A DNA stretch of 56,392 nucleotides. It comes from CAZWEZ01 sp964632795. GTDB taxonomy: Bacteria; Pseudomonadota; Alphaproteobacteria; Rhodospirillales; 2-02-FULL-58-16. Positions 46,698-54,942 of this stretch are shown here, one piece after another. Within the stretch, counting starts at the first letter, position 1. Each line of letters opens with the position of its first letter. Location: positions 1 through 56,392 of the forward strand of contig CAZWEZ010000008.1 of NCBI GenBank assembly GCA_964632795.1, written 5' to 3'. The notes beneath the pieces are model-generated. The model had not been told where the DNA came from. It searched no databases and was given only the letters and a program-made list of their open reading frames with translations. The position numbers and the translations under genes are program-made.

Positions 46698-48092
46698 ATG
46701 ATACCGAATCGGAAATTCGACACCGAGGACCTGCAACTCAAGGACCGCCAGTTCGTCCACCCGTGGGAGGACTTCTCCAAGGCCGGAACCCAGAAGCGCA
46801 CGGTGATCGCCGAATCCGAGGGCATCTACGTCTACGATTCGAACGGCGCCAAGCTGATCGACGGGATCGCCGGGATGTGGTGCGTCAACACCGGCTACGG
46901 GGTCGAGGAGATCGTCCAGGCGATGGCCGAGCAGGCCCGCCTGATGCCCTACTACACGCCCTGGGGAACGACCAACCCGCCGGCCGCCGAGCTGGCGGCG
47001 AAGCTGGCCGAACTGGCGCCGGGCGACCTCAACAACGCCTTCCTGGCCACCTGCGGCTCGACGGCGGTCGATTCGGCGTTGCGGTTCGCCATGTTCCGCA
47101 ACAACTACATGGGCCGTCCCGAGAAGAAGTGGATCATCTCGCGCGACGACGCCTATCACGGCAGCACCTATCTGGCGGCGTCGTGTTGTGGCAAGGAGCG
47201 CGACAAGAACTACATGGACTTCGCCTCCCACATCGTCGTTCACCTGTCGTCGCCCAATTCGTACCGCCGCCCCGACGCCATGAGCCTGGACGACTTCCGC
47301 GATCTCAAGGTCAAGGAGCTGGAAGACAAGATCCTCGAGCTCGGCGCCGACAAGACGGCGGCCTTCATCGCCGAGCCGATCCTGGCTTCGGGCGGCGTGG
47401 TGATGGCGCCCCCGGGCTACCACAAGGCCTGCCTGGAGGTGTGCCGGCGCCACGACGTGCTCTACATCTCCGACGAGGTGGTGACCGGGTTCGGCCGCCT
47501 GGGCCACTTCTTCGCCTCCGAGCCGGAGTTCGGCATCGTGCCGGACATGATCACCTGCGCCAAGGGACTGAGCTCCGCCTACATCCCCATCGGCGCGGTG
47601 ATGATCTCGGACCGGGTGCTCGAGCCGATCAGCGGCGAGAAGGCCCAGGGCGCGCTGTTCTCCAACGGCTTCACCTATTCGGGCCATCCGGTGGCCTGCG
47701 CCGCGGCGCTCAAGAACATCGAGATCATGGAGCGGCCCGGCTTCATGGAGCACGTGCGGGAGGTCGGCCCCTACTTCCAGGAGCGGCTCGCCGAACTCAG
47801 GGACATCCCGATCGTCGGCGACGTCCGCGGCCACGGCCTGATGGCCTGCGTCGAATGCGTCATCAGCCAGGAAAGCAAGGACCCGCTGGCGCTCGACTAC
47901 GAGGTCGGCAACCGGATCGACAAGCACTGCCAGGAGCTGGGCCTGATCGTCCGCCCGGCGATCAACATGTGCGTCATGTCGCCGCCCCTGGTCATCACCC
48001 GCTCCCAGATCGACGACATGGTGGGAATCCTCCGCCAGGGCATCGAAATGACCATGGAGGAGGTGCGCAAGGAGGGACTGTGGAAAGGATGA
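46698..48092 (+). CDS. Class III aminotransferase, polyamine/omega-amino type (copy 2)
   Basis: 464-residue PLP enzyme, clear paralogue of the one at 32463 (shared RQFVHPWEDFSKAG-like opening, VNTGYG, DDAYHGSTYLAAS, LYISDEVVTGFGRLGHFFASEP). The PLP lysine is K289 in MITCAKGLSSAY. ATG at 46698 with AAGGAG nine bases upstream is preferred over a TTG nine codons earlier. The GFA-type gene overlaps its stop. Likely substrates are omega-amines such as putrescine, a methylated polyamine or taurine; sequence cannot separate these. Confidence 0.9.
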   Translation: MIPNRKFDTEDLQLKDRQFVHPWEDFSKAGTQKRTVIAESEGIYVYDSNGAKLIDGIAGMWCVNTGYGVEEIVQAMAEQARLMPYYTPWGTTNPPAAELAAKLAELAPGDLNNAFLATCGSTAVDSALRFAMFRNNYMGRPEKKWIISRDDAYHGSTYLAASCCGKERDKNYMDFASHIVVHLSSPNSYRRPDAMSLDDFRDLKVKELEDKILELGADKTAAFIAEPILASGGVVMAPPGYHKACLEVCRRHDVLYISDEVVTGFGRLGHFFASEPEFGIVPDMITCAKGLSSAYIPIGAVMISDRVLEPISGEKAQGALFSNGFTYSGHPVACAAALKNIEIMERPGFMEHVREVGPYFQERLAELRDIPIVGDVRGHGLMACVECVISQESKDPLALDYEVGNRIDKHCQELGLIVRPAINMCVMSPPLVITRSQIDDMVGILRQGIEMTMEEVRKEGLWKG

Positions 48093-48484
48093 AACACAGC
48101 GGAGCCTGCCTCTGCGGCGCGGTGACGTACGAGGTCGACGGTCCCTTGAGCGCGATCACCGCCTGCCATTGCTCGCAGTGCCGCCGCCAGTCGGGCCACT
48201 ACGCCGCCGCCATCGAGGTGGCGTGGGACGGGGTCGCCGTCGAGGGTCGGGACAACGTCACCTGGTACAGCGCCTCGCCCGACGCCCGGCGGGGGCTCTG
48301 CAAGGTCTGCGGCTCGCTGCTGTTCTGGGTCTCGGAGGTCCACGGCGCCATCTTCAGCGGCTCGCTGGACAGTCCCACGGGGACCAGGCTGAGCAGCCAC
48401 ATCTTCGTCGCCGACAAGGGCGACTACTACGACATCGCCGACGGCCTGCCCCAGTTCGACGCCTACCCGCCGGAGGAGAAATAA
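48089..48484 (+). CDS. GFA family zinc protein
   Basis: 131-residue protein of the GFA/CENP-V fold. Cysteines CLCGAVTYE, CHCSQCRRQSG and CKVCG form the two zinc sites. The family was named for glutathione-dependent formaldehyde activation (Gfa of Paracoccus), though its catalytic role there is disputed. Its position beside demethylating flavoproteins that release formaldehyde fits a formaldehyde-related role. The ATG overlaps the aminotransferase stop as ATGA. It is convergent with the second flavoprotein. Confidence 0.88.
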   Translation: MKHSGACLCGAVTYEVDGPLSAITACHCSQCRRQSGHYAAAIEVAWDGVAVEGRDNVTWYSASPDARRGLCKVCGSLLFWVSEVHGAIFSGSLDSPTGTRLSSHIFVADKGDYYDIADGLPQFDAYPPEEK

Positions 48485-48496
48485 CGGCGCGCCTCC

Positions 48497-50566
48497 TCAG
48501 CCGTCCTCGAAGAACACCCGGTCGTATTTGAGCGGGTTGTCGGGATCGACGACGGCATCGAGCTGGCGGGCGTAGCGGTGGCCGGCGAAGACGGCGGCGG
48601 CGATGATCGCCGGCGCCTCGCAATCGCCGATCCGCTTCACCGAGCGCGGGGCGCCGTCGGCTCCCGCCTCGATCTTATCGCGTAGCGCGTGGTACAGCCC
48701 ATCGTCGGGGGTCCGCGCGGTGACCATGACCACGGCCTCGGCGGCGATCCGTCGCTCACCTCCTGTGTAGACACAGCACACCAGCGCCTGGCGGCCGTCA
48801 TAGGCCGTCAAACCGTGCGCGGTGACGATGTCGACGCCCATTTCCATGAGGCGTTTCCGGACCCGGTGCCGTTCGACCGTGTATTCGCCCCACGCCGAGA
48901 CCTTGTCTTCCGGCGTCACCAGGGTGACCGGCAGGCCTTCGCCGCGCAGCCGCTCGGCGATCACGCCGCCCATGTAATAGTGGTCGTCGTCGTAGATGAC
49001 GGTCGGGCCCCGGGGCAGGCGTCCCGCCATCACGTCGTCGGGGGTAAAGACCTTTGCCGGCGGCCCGGCCTCGGCCAGCGGCTGGGGGTTGTAGCGCCCG
49101 AGGCCGTCGGCGCGCCACCGGGCGCCGGTGGCGACGGCCACGTGGTCGACGCCGAGCTCGAGGACGTCGTCGACGCCAAGCTCGCTCTCCCGGTAGACCT
49201 CGACGTTGTCCATGGCGTCGATCTGCTGGCTCCGATAGTCGCGCACCCGGATCCATTCGCCGAGTCCCGGCAGCGCCGCTTCGCGCCTCACGCGGCCGCC
49301 CAGCTCCCGGCCCGCCTCGGCCAGCACGACCCGGTAGCCGCGCTGGCCCAGCGCCCGCGCCGCCTCGAGGCCCGCCGGCCCGGCGCCGACCACCAGCACC
49401 TTCGCTTCGGAGCCCTTGGCCTCGATCCTTTCCGGGTGCCAGCCCCGGCGCCACTCCTCGCCCATGGTCGGGTTCTGGGTGCAGCGGATGGCCACGCCCT
49501 TGCCGTCGCAGGAGTAGCAGACGTTGCAGCCGATGCATTCGCGGATGTCCTCGATCCGCCCCTCCGCGATCTTTTTCGGCAGGAACGGATCGGCGATCGA
49601 GGGCCGCGCGGCGCCGATGAAATCGACGATCCCGCGCTTGATCTGCGAGGCCATGGTGTCGGGCGAGGTGAAGCGGCCGACGGTGACCACCGGCTTGGTG
49701 GTGAGCGACTTGACGAACGACATGTAGGGTTCGAGCGCGCCTTCCTTGACGAACCGCGAGACCCCCATCTCGTAGGAGTAGTCGGTAATGTTGATGTCCC
49801 ACAGGTCGGGCAGCTCGCCCAGCATCTCCAGCATGTCGCGGGGCTCGTTGCCCATCGGAACGCCGTCCTCGCCGCCCCCTTCCTCGGCCGAGAACCGCAC
49901 CGCCACCGCGCAAGAGTCGCCGACCGCCTCCTTGGTGTCCTCGATCAGCTCGCGGACCAGGCGCGCCCGGTTCTCCAGCGAACCGCCGTATTCGTCGATC
50001 CGGGTGTTGGTCCGCGCGGAGAGGAAATGGGACAGCAGATAGCCGTGGGTGGCGTAGACGTAGACCACGTCGAACCCGGCCTCCCGGGCGCGCAGCGCGG
50101 CGTTGCGGTGCCACCGCCTGAACTCGCGGATGTCGGACTTGTCCATCGCCCGACTCTGGTAGGGACTGCCGGTAACGTTGGGCCGGCTATCGACGGCCAG
50201 GGCGACTTCGCGGGTATGGAGGTTGACCGTGCTGGCGCCGCCGTACCACAGCTCGACGCCGGCCAGCGCGCCATGGGCGTGGACCTTCTCGCACATCAAG
50301 CCATGGGCCTTGATGTCGCCACGGTCCCACAGCGAGGCGTAGGCATGGGGCGAATCGTCCGAGGACGGGTGGATCGAGCAGTACTCGGTGCACACCACCC
50401 CCCACCCGCCTTCGGCCTTGACCTCGCGGAGCCCGGCCAGCATGCGCGGCCTTAGCCGGCCGAGGCCGGTGCAGTGGGGCACCTGGAAGAAGCGGTTCTT
50501 GGCCGTCACGGGGCCGATCCCGAGCGGTTCGAACAGCACCTCGTAGCGTTCGTCGCGGGCGCTCAT
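48497..50566 (-). CDS. Trimethylamine dehydrogenase-family flavoprotein (copy 2)
   Basis: 689 residues, the closest of the three flavoproteins to trimethylamine dehydrogenase. C32 in FFQVPHC aligns with the covalent-FMN cysteine, and Y62 in CTEYCSIHPSSDD aligns with cage residue Tyr60. The cluster site is ECIGCNVC and RCTQNP. The cage tryptophan between those cysteines in TMADH is absent. ATG at 50566 (MSARDERYE) lies 5 bases after the MttB stop, so the two are co-transcribed and probably work on the same substrate. Expected activity is oxidative demethylation of a tertiary or quaternary-derived amine. Confidence 0.88.
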   Translation of the reverse strand: MSARDERYEVLFEPLGIGPVTAKNRFFQVPHCTGLGRLRPRMLAGLREVKAEGGWGVVCTEYCSIHPSSDDSPHAYASLWDRGDIKAHGLMCEKVHAHGALAGVELWYGGASTVNLHTREVALAVDSRPNVTGSPYQSRAMDKSDIREFRRWHRNAALRAREAGFDVVYVYATHGYLLSHFLSARTNTRIDEYGGSLENRARLVRELIEDTKEAVGDSCAVAVRFSAEEGGGEDGVPMGNEPRDMLEMLGELPDLWDINITDYSYEMGVSRFVKEGALEPYMSFVKSLTTKPVVTVGRFTSPDTMASQIKRGIVDFIGAARPSIADPFLPKKIAEGRIEDIRECIGCNVCYSCDGKGVAIRCTQNPTMGEEWRRGWHPERIEAKGSEAKVLVVGAGPAGLEAARALGQRGYRVVLAEAGRELGGRVRREAALPGLGEWIRVRDYRSQQIDAMDNVEVYRESELGVDDVLELGVDHVAVATGARWRADGLGRYNPQPLAEAGPPAKVFTPDDVMAGRLPRGPTVIYDDDHYYMGGVIAERLRGEGLPVTLVTPEDKVSAWGEYTVERHRVRKRLMEMGVDIVTAHGLTAYDGRQALVCCVYTGGERRIAAEAVVMVTARTPDDGLYHALRDKIEAGADGAPRSVKRIGDCEAPAIIAAAVFAGHRYARQLDAVVDPDNPLKYDRVFFEDG

Positions 50567-50571
50567 GGGCG

Positions 50572-52134
50572 TCACCAGCGGCCGCACTCGGGGCGCATGT
50601 CCTCACGGGCCAGGCGGATCGGGAACCGCTCGCGGATCGCGGCGTCCACCTTGGGCTCGATGTACTGGGGGTAGTGGGACGACAGCACCTGGCGGACGCG
50701 CTGGCGGGCGTGATCGGCGATGTTGCGCCTGTCGTTGGCCAGCCATGCCGCGGGCGAGGTGCGGTCGCCGACCACCGGGTACAGGTATTCGCTCTCCATC
50801 ACCGCCAGGGTCTGGGGATGGCTCAGGTAATGGCCGGTGGTCCCCAGCGCGACCTCGCGGATGACCTCGTAGGACAGGGTGTCGTCGGTGACCTCGATGC
50901 CGCGCAGCGTGCGCTGGATCATGCCCACCATCTCGTTGTCGATGACCATGGACTCGAACGAGCAGCCGATCAGGCTGGCCACCATGCCCAGGGCCTCGCC
51001 GACCGAGTTGGTCCCCGACATGGCGACCAGGGTGGCGGCGATGCCCTTCTCGTATCCCGCCTGGTTGTCGGGCACCTTGGCGTCGCTCATCGCCGCGGCG
51101 CTGTTGGGCAGGTCGTAGAAGCGCGACATCTGGCCCGCCGCCGCCATCAGGATCGCCGCCTCGCCGCCGCCGGCGGCGAAGCTCCCGGTGCGCAGGTCGG
51201 CGACGAACGGCCAGGCCCCGAAGTACACCGGCACCCCCGGCCGGAACAGGTTGGCCACGACCAGGATCGCCAGCGCCTCGGCGACCACCTGGACCAGGGT
51301 GCCGGCCAGCGGCGCCGGCGCGGTGGCGGCGGCCTGGGGGGCAACGGCGACGTCGCCGATCATGCCCAGCCGGATGGTCTCCACCATCACGTCGAGGCTG
51401 TCCTCGGCGAACCTCAGCGGCGACACCACGGGGCAGCAGCCGATGGTGCAGAACGGCCGTTCCAGGAACCGGCCCTCGCCGCCCAGGACCATGTCGAACA
51501 TGGCCACCCCGGAGGCCACGTGCTCGGCATCGTCGAAGCTGACCCCGAACACCTTGGCGGTGCCGGCCAGGCAGGCGTAGGAGATGCTCATGGCGTGCTC
51601 GAAGCGGTCCTCGATGTCGGTGGCGACGACGGTCTGGCCGACCTTGTGGATGTGCTCCAGGCGGTCGGCGAGGCGGGCGGCGTCGTAGAGATCGACGATA
51701 GTCGAGGGGCGGAACTCGCCGCTGTCGTCGTCCAGCATGGTCACCGCCTCGCCGCTGGTCGCGAAATAGACCCGGTCGCCGCCGATCACCAGGTCGGCGC
51801 CGTTGCCGCGACTATGGAGCACGAATTCCCGGCAGGCGTTGGTAATGACGTCCTCGACCAGGGGGCGGGGGAAACAGAGCCGGCCCCGGTCGTCGAGGAG
51901 GCAGCCCTTTTCCAGGCACTTCTCCAGGACCTCCGGAGTCGGGTCGGCCATGCCGACGTTGGCCAGGACCTCCAGCGCCGTGTGGTGGATGCGCTCCATG
52001 TCGCGCTTGCTCAGGGGCGCGTACATGCCCCCGGAAAGCCCGGGCTCGACGACCCGGGCGGGCGGGCCGCTCTCCCTGAGCGCCCGGCGGCCGGCGCGCC
52101 CGCCCTGGCGGCGGGTGGTGACGGTTTCGTTCAT
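50572..52134 (-). CDS. MttB-family methyltransferase, non-pyrrolysine (copy 2)
   Basis: 520 residues, paralogue of copy 1 at 42152: IHHTALEVLANVGMA, KVFGVSFDDAEHVASGVAMFDMV, CCPVVSPLRFAEDSL and GAWPFVADLRTGSFAAGG are shared blocks. No in-frame TAG, so non-pyrrolysine type. The first 25 residues are basic and likely disordered. It is the first gene of a two-gene unit with the flavoprotein behind it. A partner corrinoid protein and reactivase are not in the window. Substrate would be a quaternary amine by family analogy. Confidence 0.88.
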   Translation of the reverse strand: MNETVTTRRQGGRAGRRALRESGPPARVVEPGLSGGMYAPLSKRDMERIHHTALEVLANVGMADPTPEVLEKCLEKGCLLDDRGRLCFPRPLVEDVITNACREFVLHSRGNGADLVIGGDRVYFATSGEAVTMLDDDSGEFRPSTIVDLYDAARLADRLEHIHKVGQTVVATDIEDRFEHAMSISYACLAGTAKVFGVSFDDAEHVASGVAMFDMVLGGEGRFLERPFCTIGCCPVVSPLRFAEDSLDVMVETIRLGMIGDVAVAPQAAATAPAPLAGTLVQVVAEALAILVVANLFRPGVPVYFGAWPFVADLRTGSFAAGGGEAAILMAAAGQMSRFYDLPNSAAAMSDAKVPDNQAGYEKGIAATLVAMSGTNSVGEALGMVASLIGCSFESMVIDNEMVGMIQRTLRGIEVTDDTLSYEVIREVALGTTGHYLSHPQTLAVMESEYLYPVVGDRTSPAAWLANDRRNIADHARQRVRQVLSSHYPQYIEPKVDAAIRERFPIRLAREDMRPECGRW

Positions 52135-52209
52135 CGAATTTCCCCATGCTTCGAGAGGCCAATATGTAGCCCAAGATGTCCGCCAAGCCTAGTCTAAGAG
52201 CATTGGTCG

Positions 52210-52281
52210 TTGACCACGCTGCGGGAAAAGCTGGTCAAGATCGGAGCCAAGGTCGTCCGCCATGGCCGTTATGTCACTTTC
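52210..52281 (+). pseudogene. IS1380-like transposase, C-terminal remnant
   Basis: The frame reads LTTLREKLVKIGAKVVRHGR and YVTF, matching the segment just before the end of IS1380-type transposases as I recall them, then runs into unrelated sequence. The remnant at 20168-20281 covers the adjoining distal segment. The rest of the gene is lost. Bases 52135-52209 hold nothing I can identify. Confidence 0.6.
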
Positions 52282-52311
52282 CCATTGGTCGGGATGGCGG
52301 AAAATATGGGC

Positions 52312-52443
52312 AAATGGGCTTCCAGACGTGGTCAAATCGCCAAAATCAGACCATCCGATGGTGGCTGGAAAATATAGATCCCCCAGAGGGTGCCATGATA
52401 GTACGATTTCCATGGATTTGGCGGCTATCTGGGGAATGTCGGC
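52312..52443 (+). repeat. IS right-end-like repeat, copy E
   Basis: AAATGGGCTTCCAGACGTGG, GTCAAATCGCCAAAATCAGA and a GGCTATCTGGGGAATGTCGG end occur in the same order as in copy D. It lies directly after an IS1380-like remnant, as D does. It ends 31 bases before the decarboxylase start. Confidence 0.7.
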
Positions 52444-52474
52444 TAGAGATACATCAACGGAAGGAAATTGGTAC

Positions 52475-53956
52475 GTGACGGATCATAGTTTCAGATCGCC
52501 GCATGTTGACGATCGGCGTGAATTCGCAAATCTTGCTCGCCGCACCAGCGACGCCATGGTCAAACATATGAGTGAACGTCCGACCATGGATGTCGACTGT
52601 TCTATTCCACCAGAAGAGCTCAGGCAGGAACTGGCGAACCTGGCACTGCCTGCAGGTGGCATGGCAGCCCATGATATTCTGTCATTCCTTGAACAGAAGG
52701 TCATGCCCTGGTCCATGCCCCCCAATCATGCGCGCTCATACGGCTGGGTCAATTCACCCCCGGCGCCCATGGCAATCCTGAGTGATGCTATTGCCACGAC
52801 GATCAATAACGGTCTGGACGGTTACGACCATCCCAGCGTCTTCCTGATGCATAGTCTGGGCCGGTGGTTGATGGAGTTGAGCGGATTTGTGGATGCCGAC
52901 GGAACACCTGACGGCATGGCCATTCTGCTGGGTGGCGGTTCCGCCGCCAATCTGAACGGGCTTTCCGTTGCGCGGTACAGGGCGGCTAAACGCGATGGCT
53001 GGAGCATCCGTGAAGAAGGTCTGCAGAATAACCGCCCGGCCATGATCTACTACACCTCTGCCGAGGCCCACAGTTCCATACAACGGTGCGTGGAACAATT
53101 GGGGATCGGCGCTTCCAATTTACGAATAATCCGGACTGACGTGAACTTTCGTATGCGCCCCGGCGCTTTGCGTAACAGCATTGAAGCCGATCTGGCGGCA
53201 GGTTTGCGCCCGACCTGCGTTGTGGCGGCCGCGGGCAGCACCAATGTGGGGGCCATCGATCCGCTGGGTGATATTGCCGATATCTGTCAGGAGTTCGATC
53301 TGTGGCTGCATGTGGACGGTGCCTACGGCGGTATCGTCGGCCTTGACCCGGCCTATAGGGAAGTGACCAGCGCTATGAACAGGGCCAATTCGCTAACGCT
53401 TGATCCACACAAATGGCTGCAGGTTCCCTATGACTGCGGTGCCCTGCTTGTTCGCGACCGGCAGTTGAACCACGAAAACTACACCCTGGTGCCGGATTAC
53501 CTGCGTGCCGCCAGCACGGATGCGGGCAGTGTGCCCTGGCCGTGCGAGTACATGTTTGAACTGACGTTCGGCGACCGCGCCCTGAAAACATGGGCCGCCG
53601 TGGCACGGCTGGGACGTGACGGTGTGCGCGACATGGTCATCAACTGCAATAACATGGCACGTCTGCTGGGTGAGATTATTGGGCAATCAGATGATCTTGA
53701 ACTACTTTCGCCGGTATCGATCTCCACCGTTAATTTCCGATATGTGCCGACAGATCGAACGCTTTCCGATGAGGCGCTGAATGCCCTGAATCAGCAGATA
53801 TCCGATGACATTGTGGACAGTGGCGAAGCGCACATCCCCACAACCCTGGTCAACGACGCTGTTTCCCTGCGGGCCTGTTTTCTACACTACGAAAATTGCG
53901 AGGATGATGTGCGTCATCTGATCGCCTTGGTGCGGAAATTTGGTTTATGCAGGTAA
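52475..53956 (+). CDS. Group II PLP-dependent decarboxylase (aromatic amino acid decarboxylase type)
   Basis: 493-residue decarboxylase. The PLP lysine is K313 in LTLDPHKWLQVPYDCG, with HVDGAYGG and AAAGSTNVGAIDP in the PLP site. The order resembles aromatic-L-amino-acid and tyrosine decarboxylases; the substrate (aromatic amino acid or glutamate-like) is uncertain. The GTG at 52475 with AAGGA nine bases upstream gives family length. A longer frame from 52262 runs through repeat E and is rejected. Base composition is closer to 50-55 percent GC than the neighbours by eye. It begins right after an IS remnant, which points to acquisition. Confidence 0.87.
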   Translation: MTDHSFRSPHVDDRREFANLARRTSDAMVKHMSERPTMDVDCSIPPEELRQELANLALPAGGMAAHDILSFLEQKVMPWSMPPNHARSYGWVNSPPAPMAILSDAIATTINNGLDGYDHPSVFLMHSLGRWLMELSGFVDADGTPDGMAILLGGGSAANLNGLSVARYRAAKRDGWSIREEGLQNNRPAMIYYTSAEAHSSIQRCVEQLGIGASNLRIIRTDVNFRMRPGALRNSIEADLAAGLRPTCVVAAAGSTNVGAIDPLGDIADICQEFDLWLHVDGAYGGIVGLDPAYREVTSAMNRANSLTLDPHKWLQVPYDCGALLVRDRQLNHENYTLVPDYLRAASTDAGSVPWPCEYMFELTFGDRALKTWAAVARLGRDGVRDMVINCNNMARLLGEIIGQSDDLELLSPVSISTVNFRYVPTDRTLSDEALNALNQQISDDIVDSGEAHIPTTLVNDAVSLRACFLHYENCEDDVRHLIALVRKFGLCR

Positions 53957-54047
53957 GATATTTCACATGACCGTCGATCCAAAATAAAAATAGCAGTAAT
54001 GAACTTACGAGACCGCATTCCCTACGCCTACAAAAAGGAGAAGAAAC

Positions 54048-54887
54048 ATGAGGTTTGAAAACAAGGTTACATTGGTGACCGGCGGGAATTTTGGCATTGG
54101 CCGCGGTATCGCACATAGGTTTGCGCAGGAAGGTGCAAAAGTCGCCATCGTCGCCCGAAATGAAGAACGCGCAAATCACGTTGTCAAAGAGTTAACAGAA
54201 CAGGGCCTGGCTGCTGCATTCTTCAAAGCAGATGTTTCTAGTGAAGATTCTGTAATAGACATGATCAATGCGGTCATGGAACGATTTAATCGACTTGATG
54301 TCGTTGTTAACAATGCAGGGTGCGGGAGTCAGCATTGTGGAATCAATCCGGAAGACCCACCTGGCATGCGTTGGGAGATTTTCCGCGGCGCTAATCTGGA
54401 TTCGAACTATTTTGTCAGCGCCCATGCTTTGCCCCATCTCGCAAAAAACCGTGGCAGCACAATCGTCAATATTTCCTCGACATCGGCACTCCATGGGAAT
54501 TGGGGGCTTTATGGGGTAGCGAAGACTGGCGTTGAGGGGATGACACGCTCATTTGCGGCAGAAGCGGCACCCTATGGAATTCGGGTAAACTGCATTAGCC
54601 CCGGTTGGATAGAAACAAGCCCTGAAGAAATGGCTGCCGCGCAAGGAAATGAAGACGGCGCATGGGATATGCCACCGTCCCTACTTAACCGGATGGGAAC
54701 GCCTGAAGAAATCGCAAACACCGCTGCATTCCTGGCATCCGACGAAGCATCGTTCATTACAGGCCAGACATTGGTAGTAGATGGTGGTCTCATGATATTG
54801 GACTACCCTTCTAGACCATCGCTTGAATCTGTAGGCCACCGTGTTTTTTCTCATTCGGGTCGATTGAATGAAAACAGGGGTAACTAA
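54048..54887 (+). CDS. Short-chain dehydrogenase/reductase
   Basis: 279-residue classical SDR. The cofactor motif is TGGNFGIGRG near residue 11, NNAG lies in the fourth strand, and the catalytic Y155 and K159 are in YGVAK. IRVNCISPGWIETSP is the typical PG motif. The acidic/basic pattern after the second strand (VARNEER) suggests NADP(H). The C-terminal 30 residues after VVDGGLMI are atypical and may be an extension. AAAAAGGAG precedes the ATG. It is AT-rich like the decarboxylase before it, with a 91-base gap. Substrate unknown. Confidence 0.9.
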   Translation: MRFENKVTLVTGGNFGIGRGIAHRFAQEGAKVAIVARNEERANHVVKELTEQGLAAAFFKADVSSEDSVIDMINAVMERFNRLDVVVNNAGCGSQHCGINPEDPPGMRWEIFRGANLDSNYFVSAHALPHLAKNRGSTIVNISSTSALHGNWGLYGVAKTGVEGMTRSFAAEAAPYGIRVNCISPGWIETSPEEMAAAQGNEDGAWDMPPSLLNRMGTPEEIANTAAFLASDEASFITGQTLVVDGGLMILDYPSRPSLESVGHRVFSHSGRLNENRGN

Positions 54888-54942
54888 GTGGCCTGCGCCG
54901 GACATATGCTACCCATAGCCAAACCGCCAGGAGGAGCCAGCC

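Noticed and set aside
52262..52474. An N-terminal extension of the decarboxylase
   Set aside because: These 71 codons run through the IS right-end repeat; family length and a ribosome site support the GTG at 52475.
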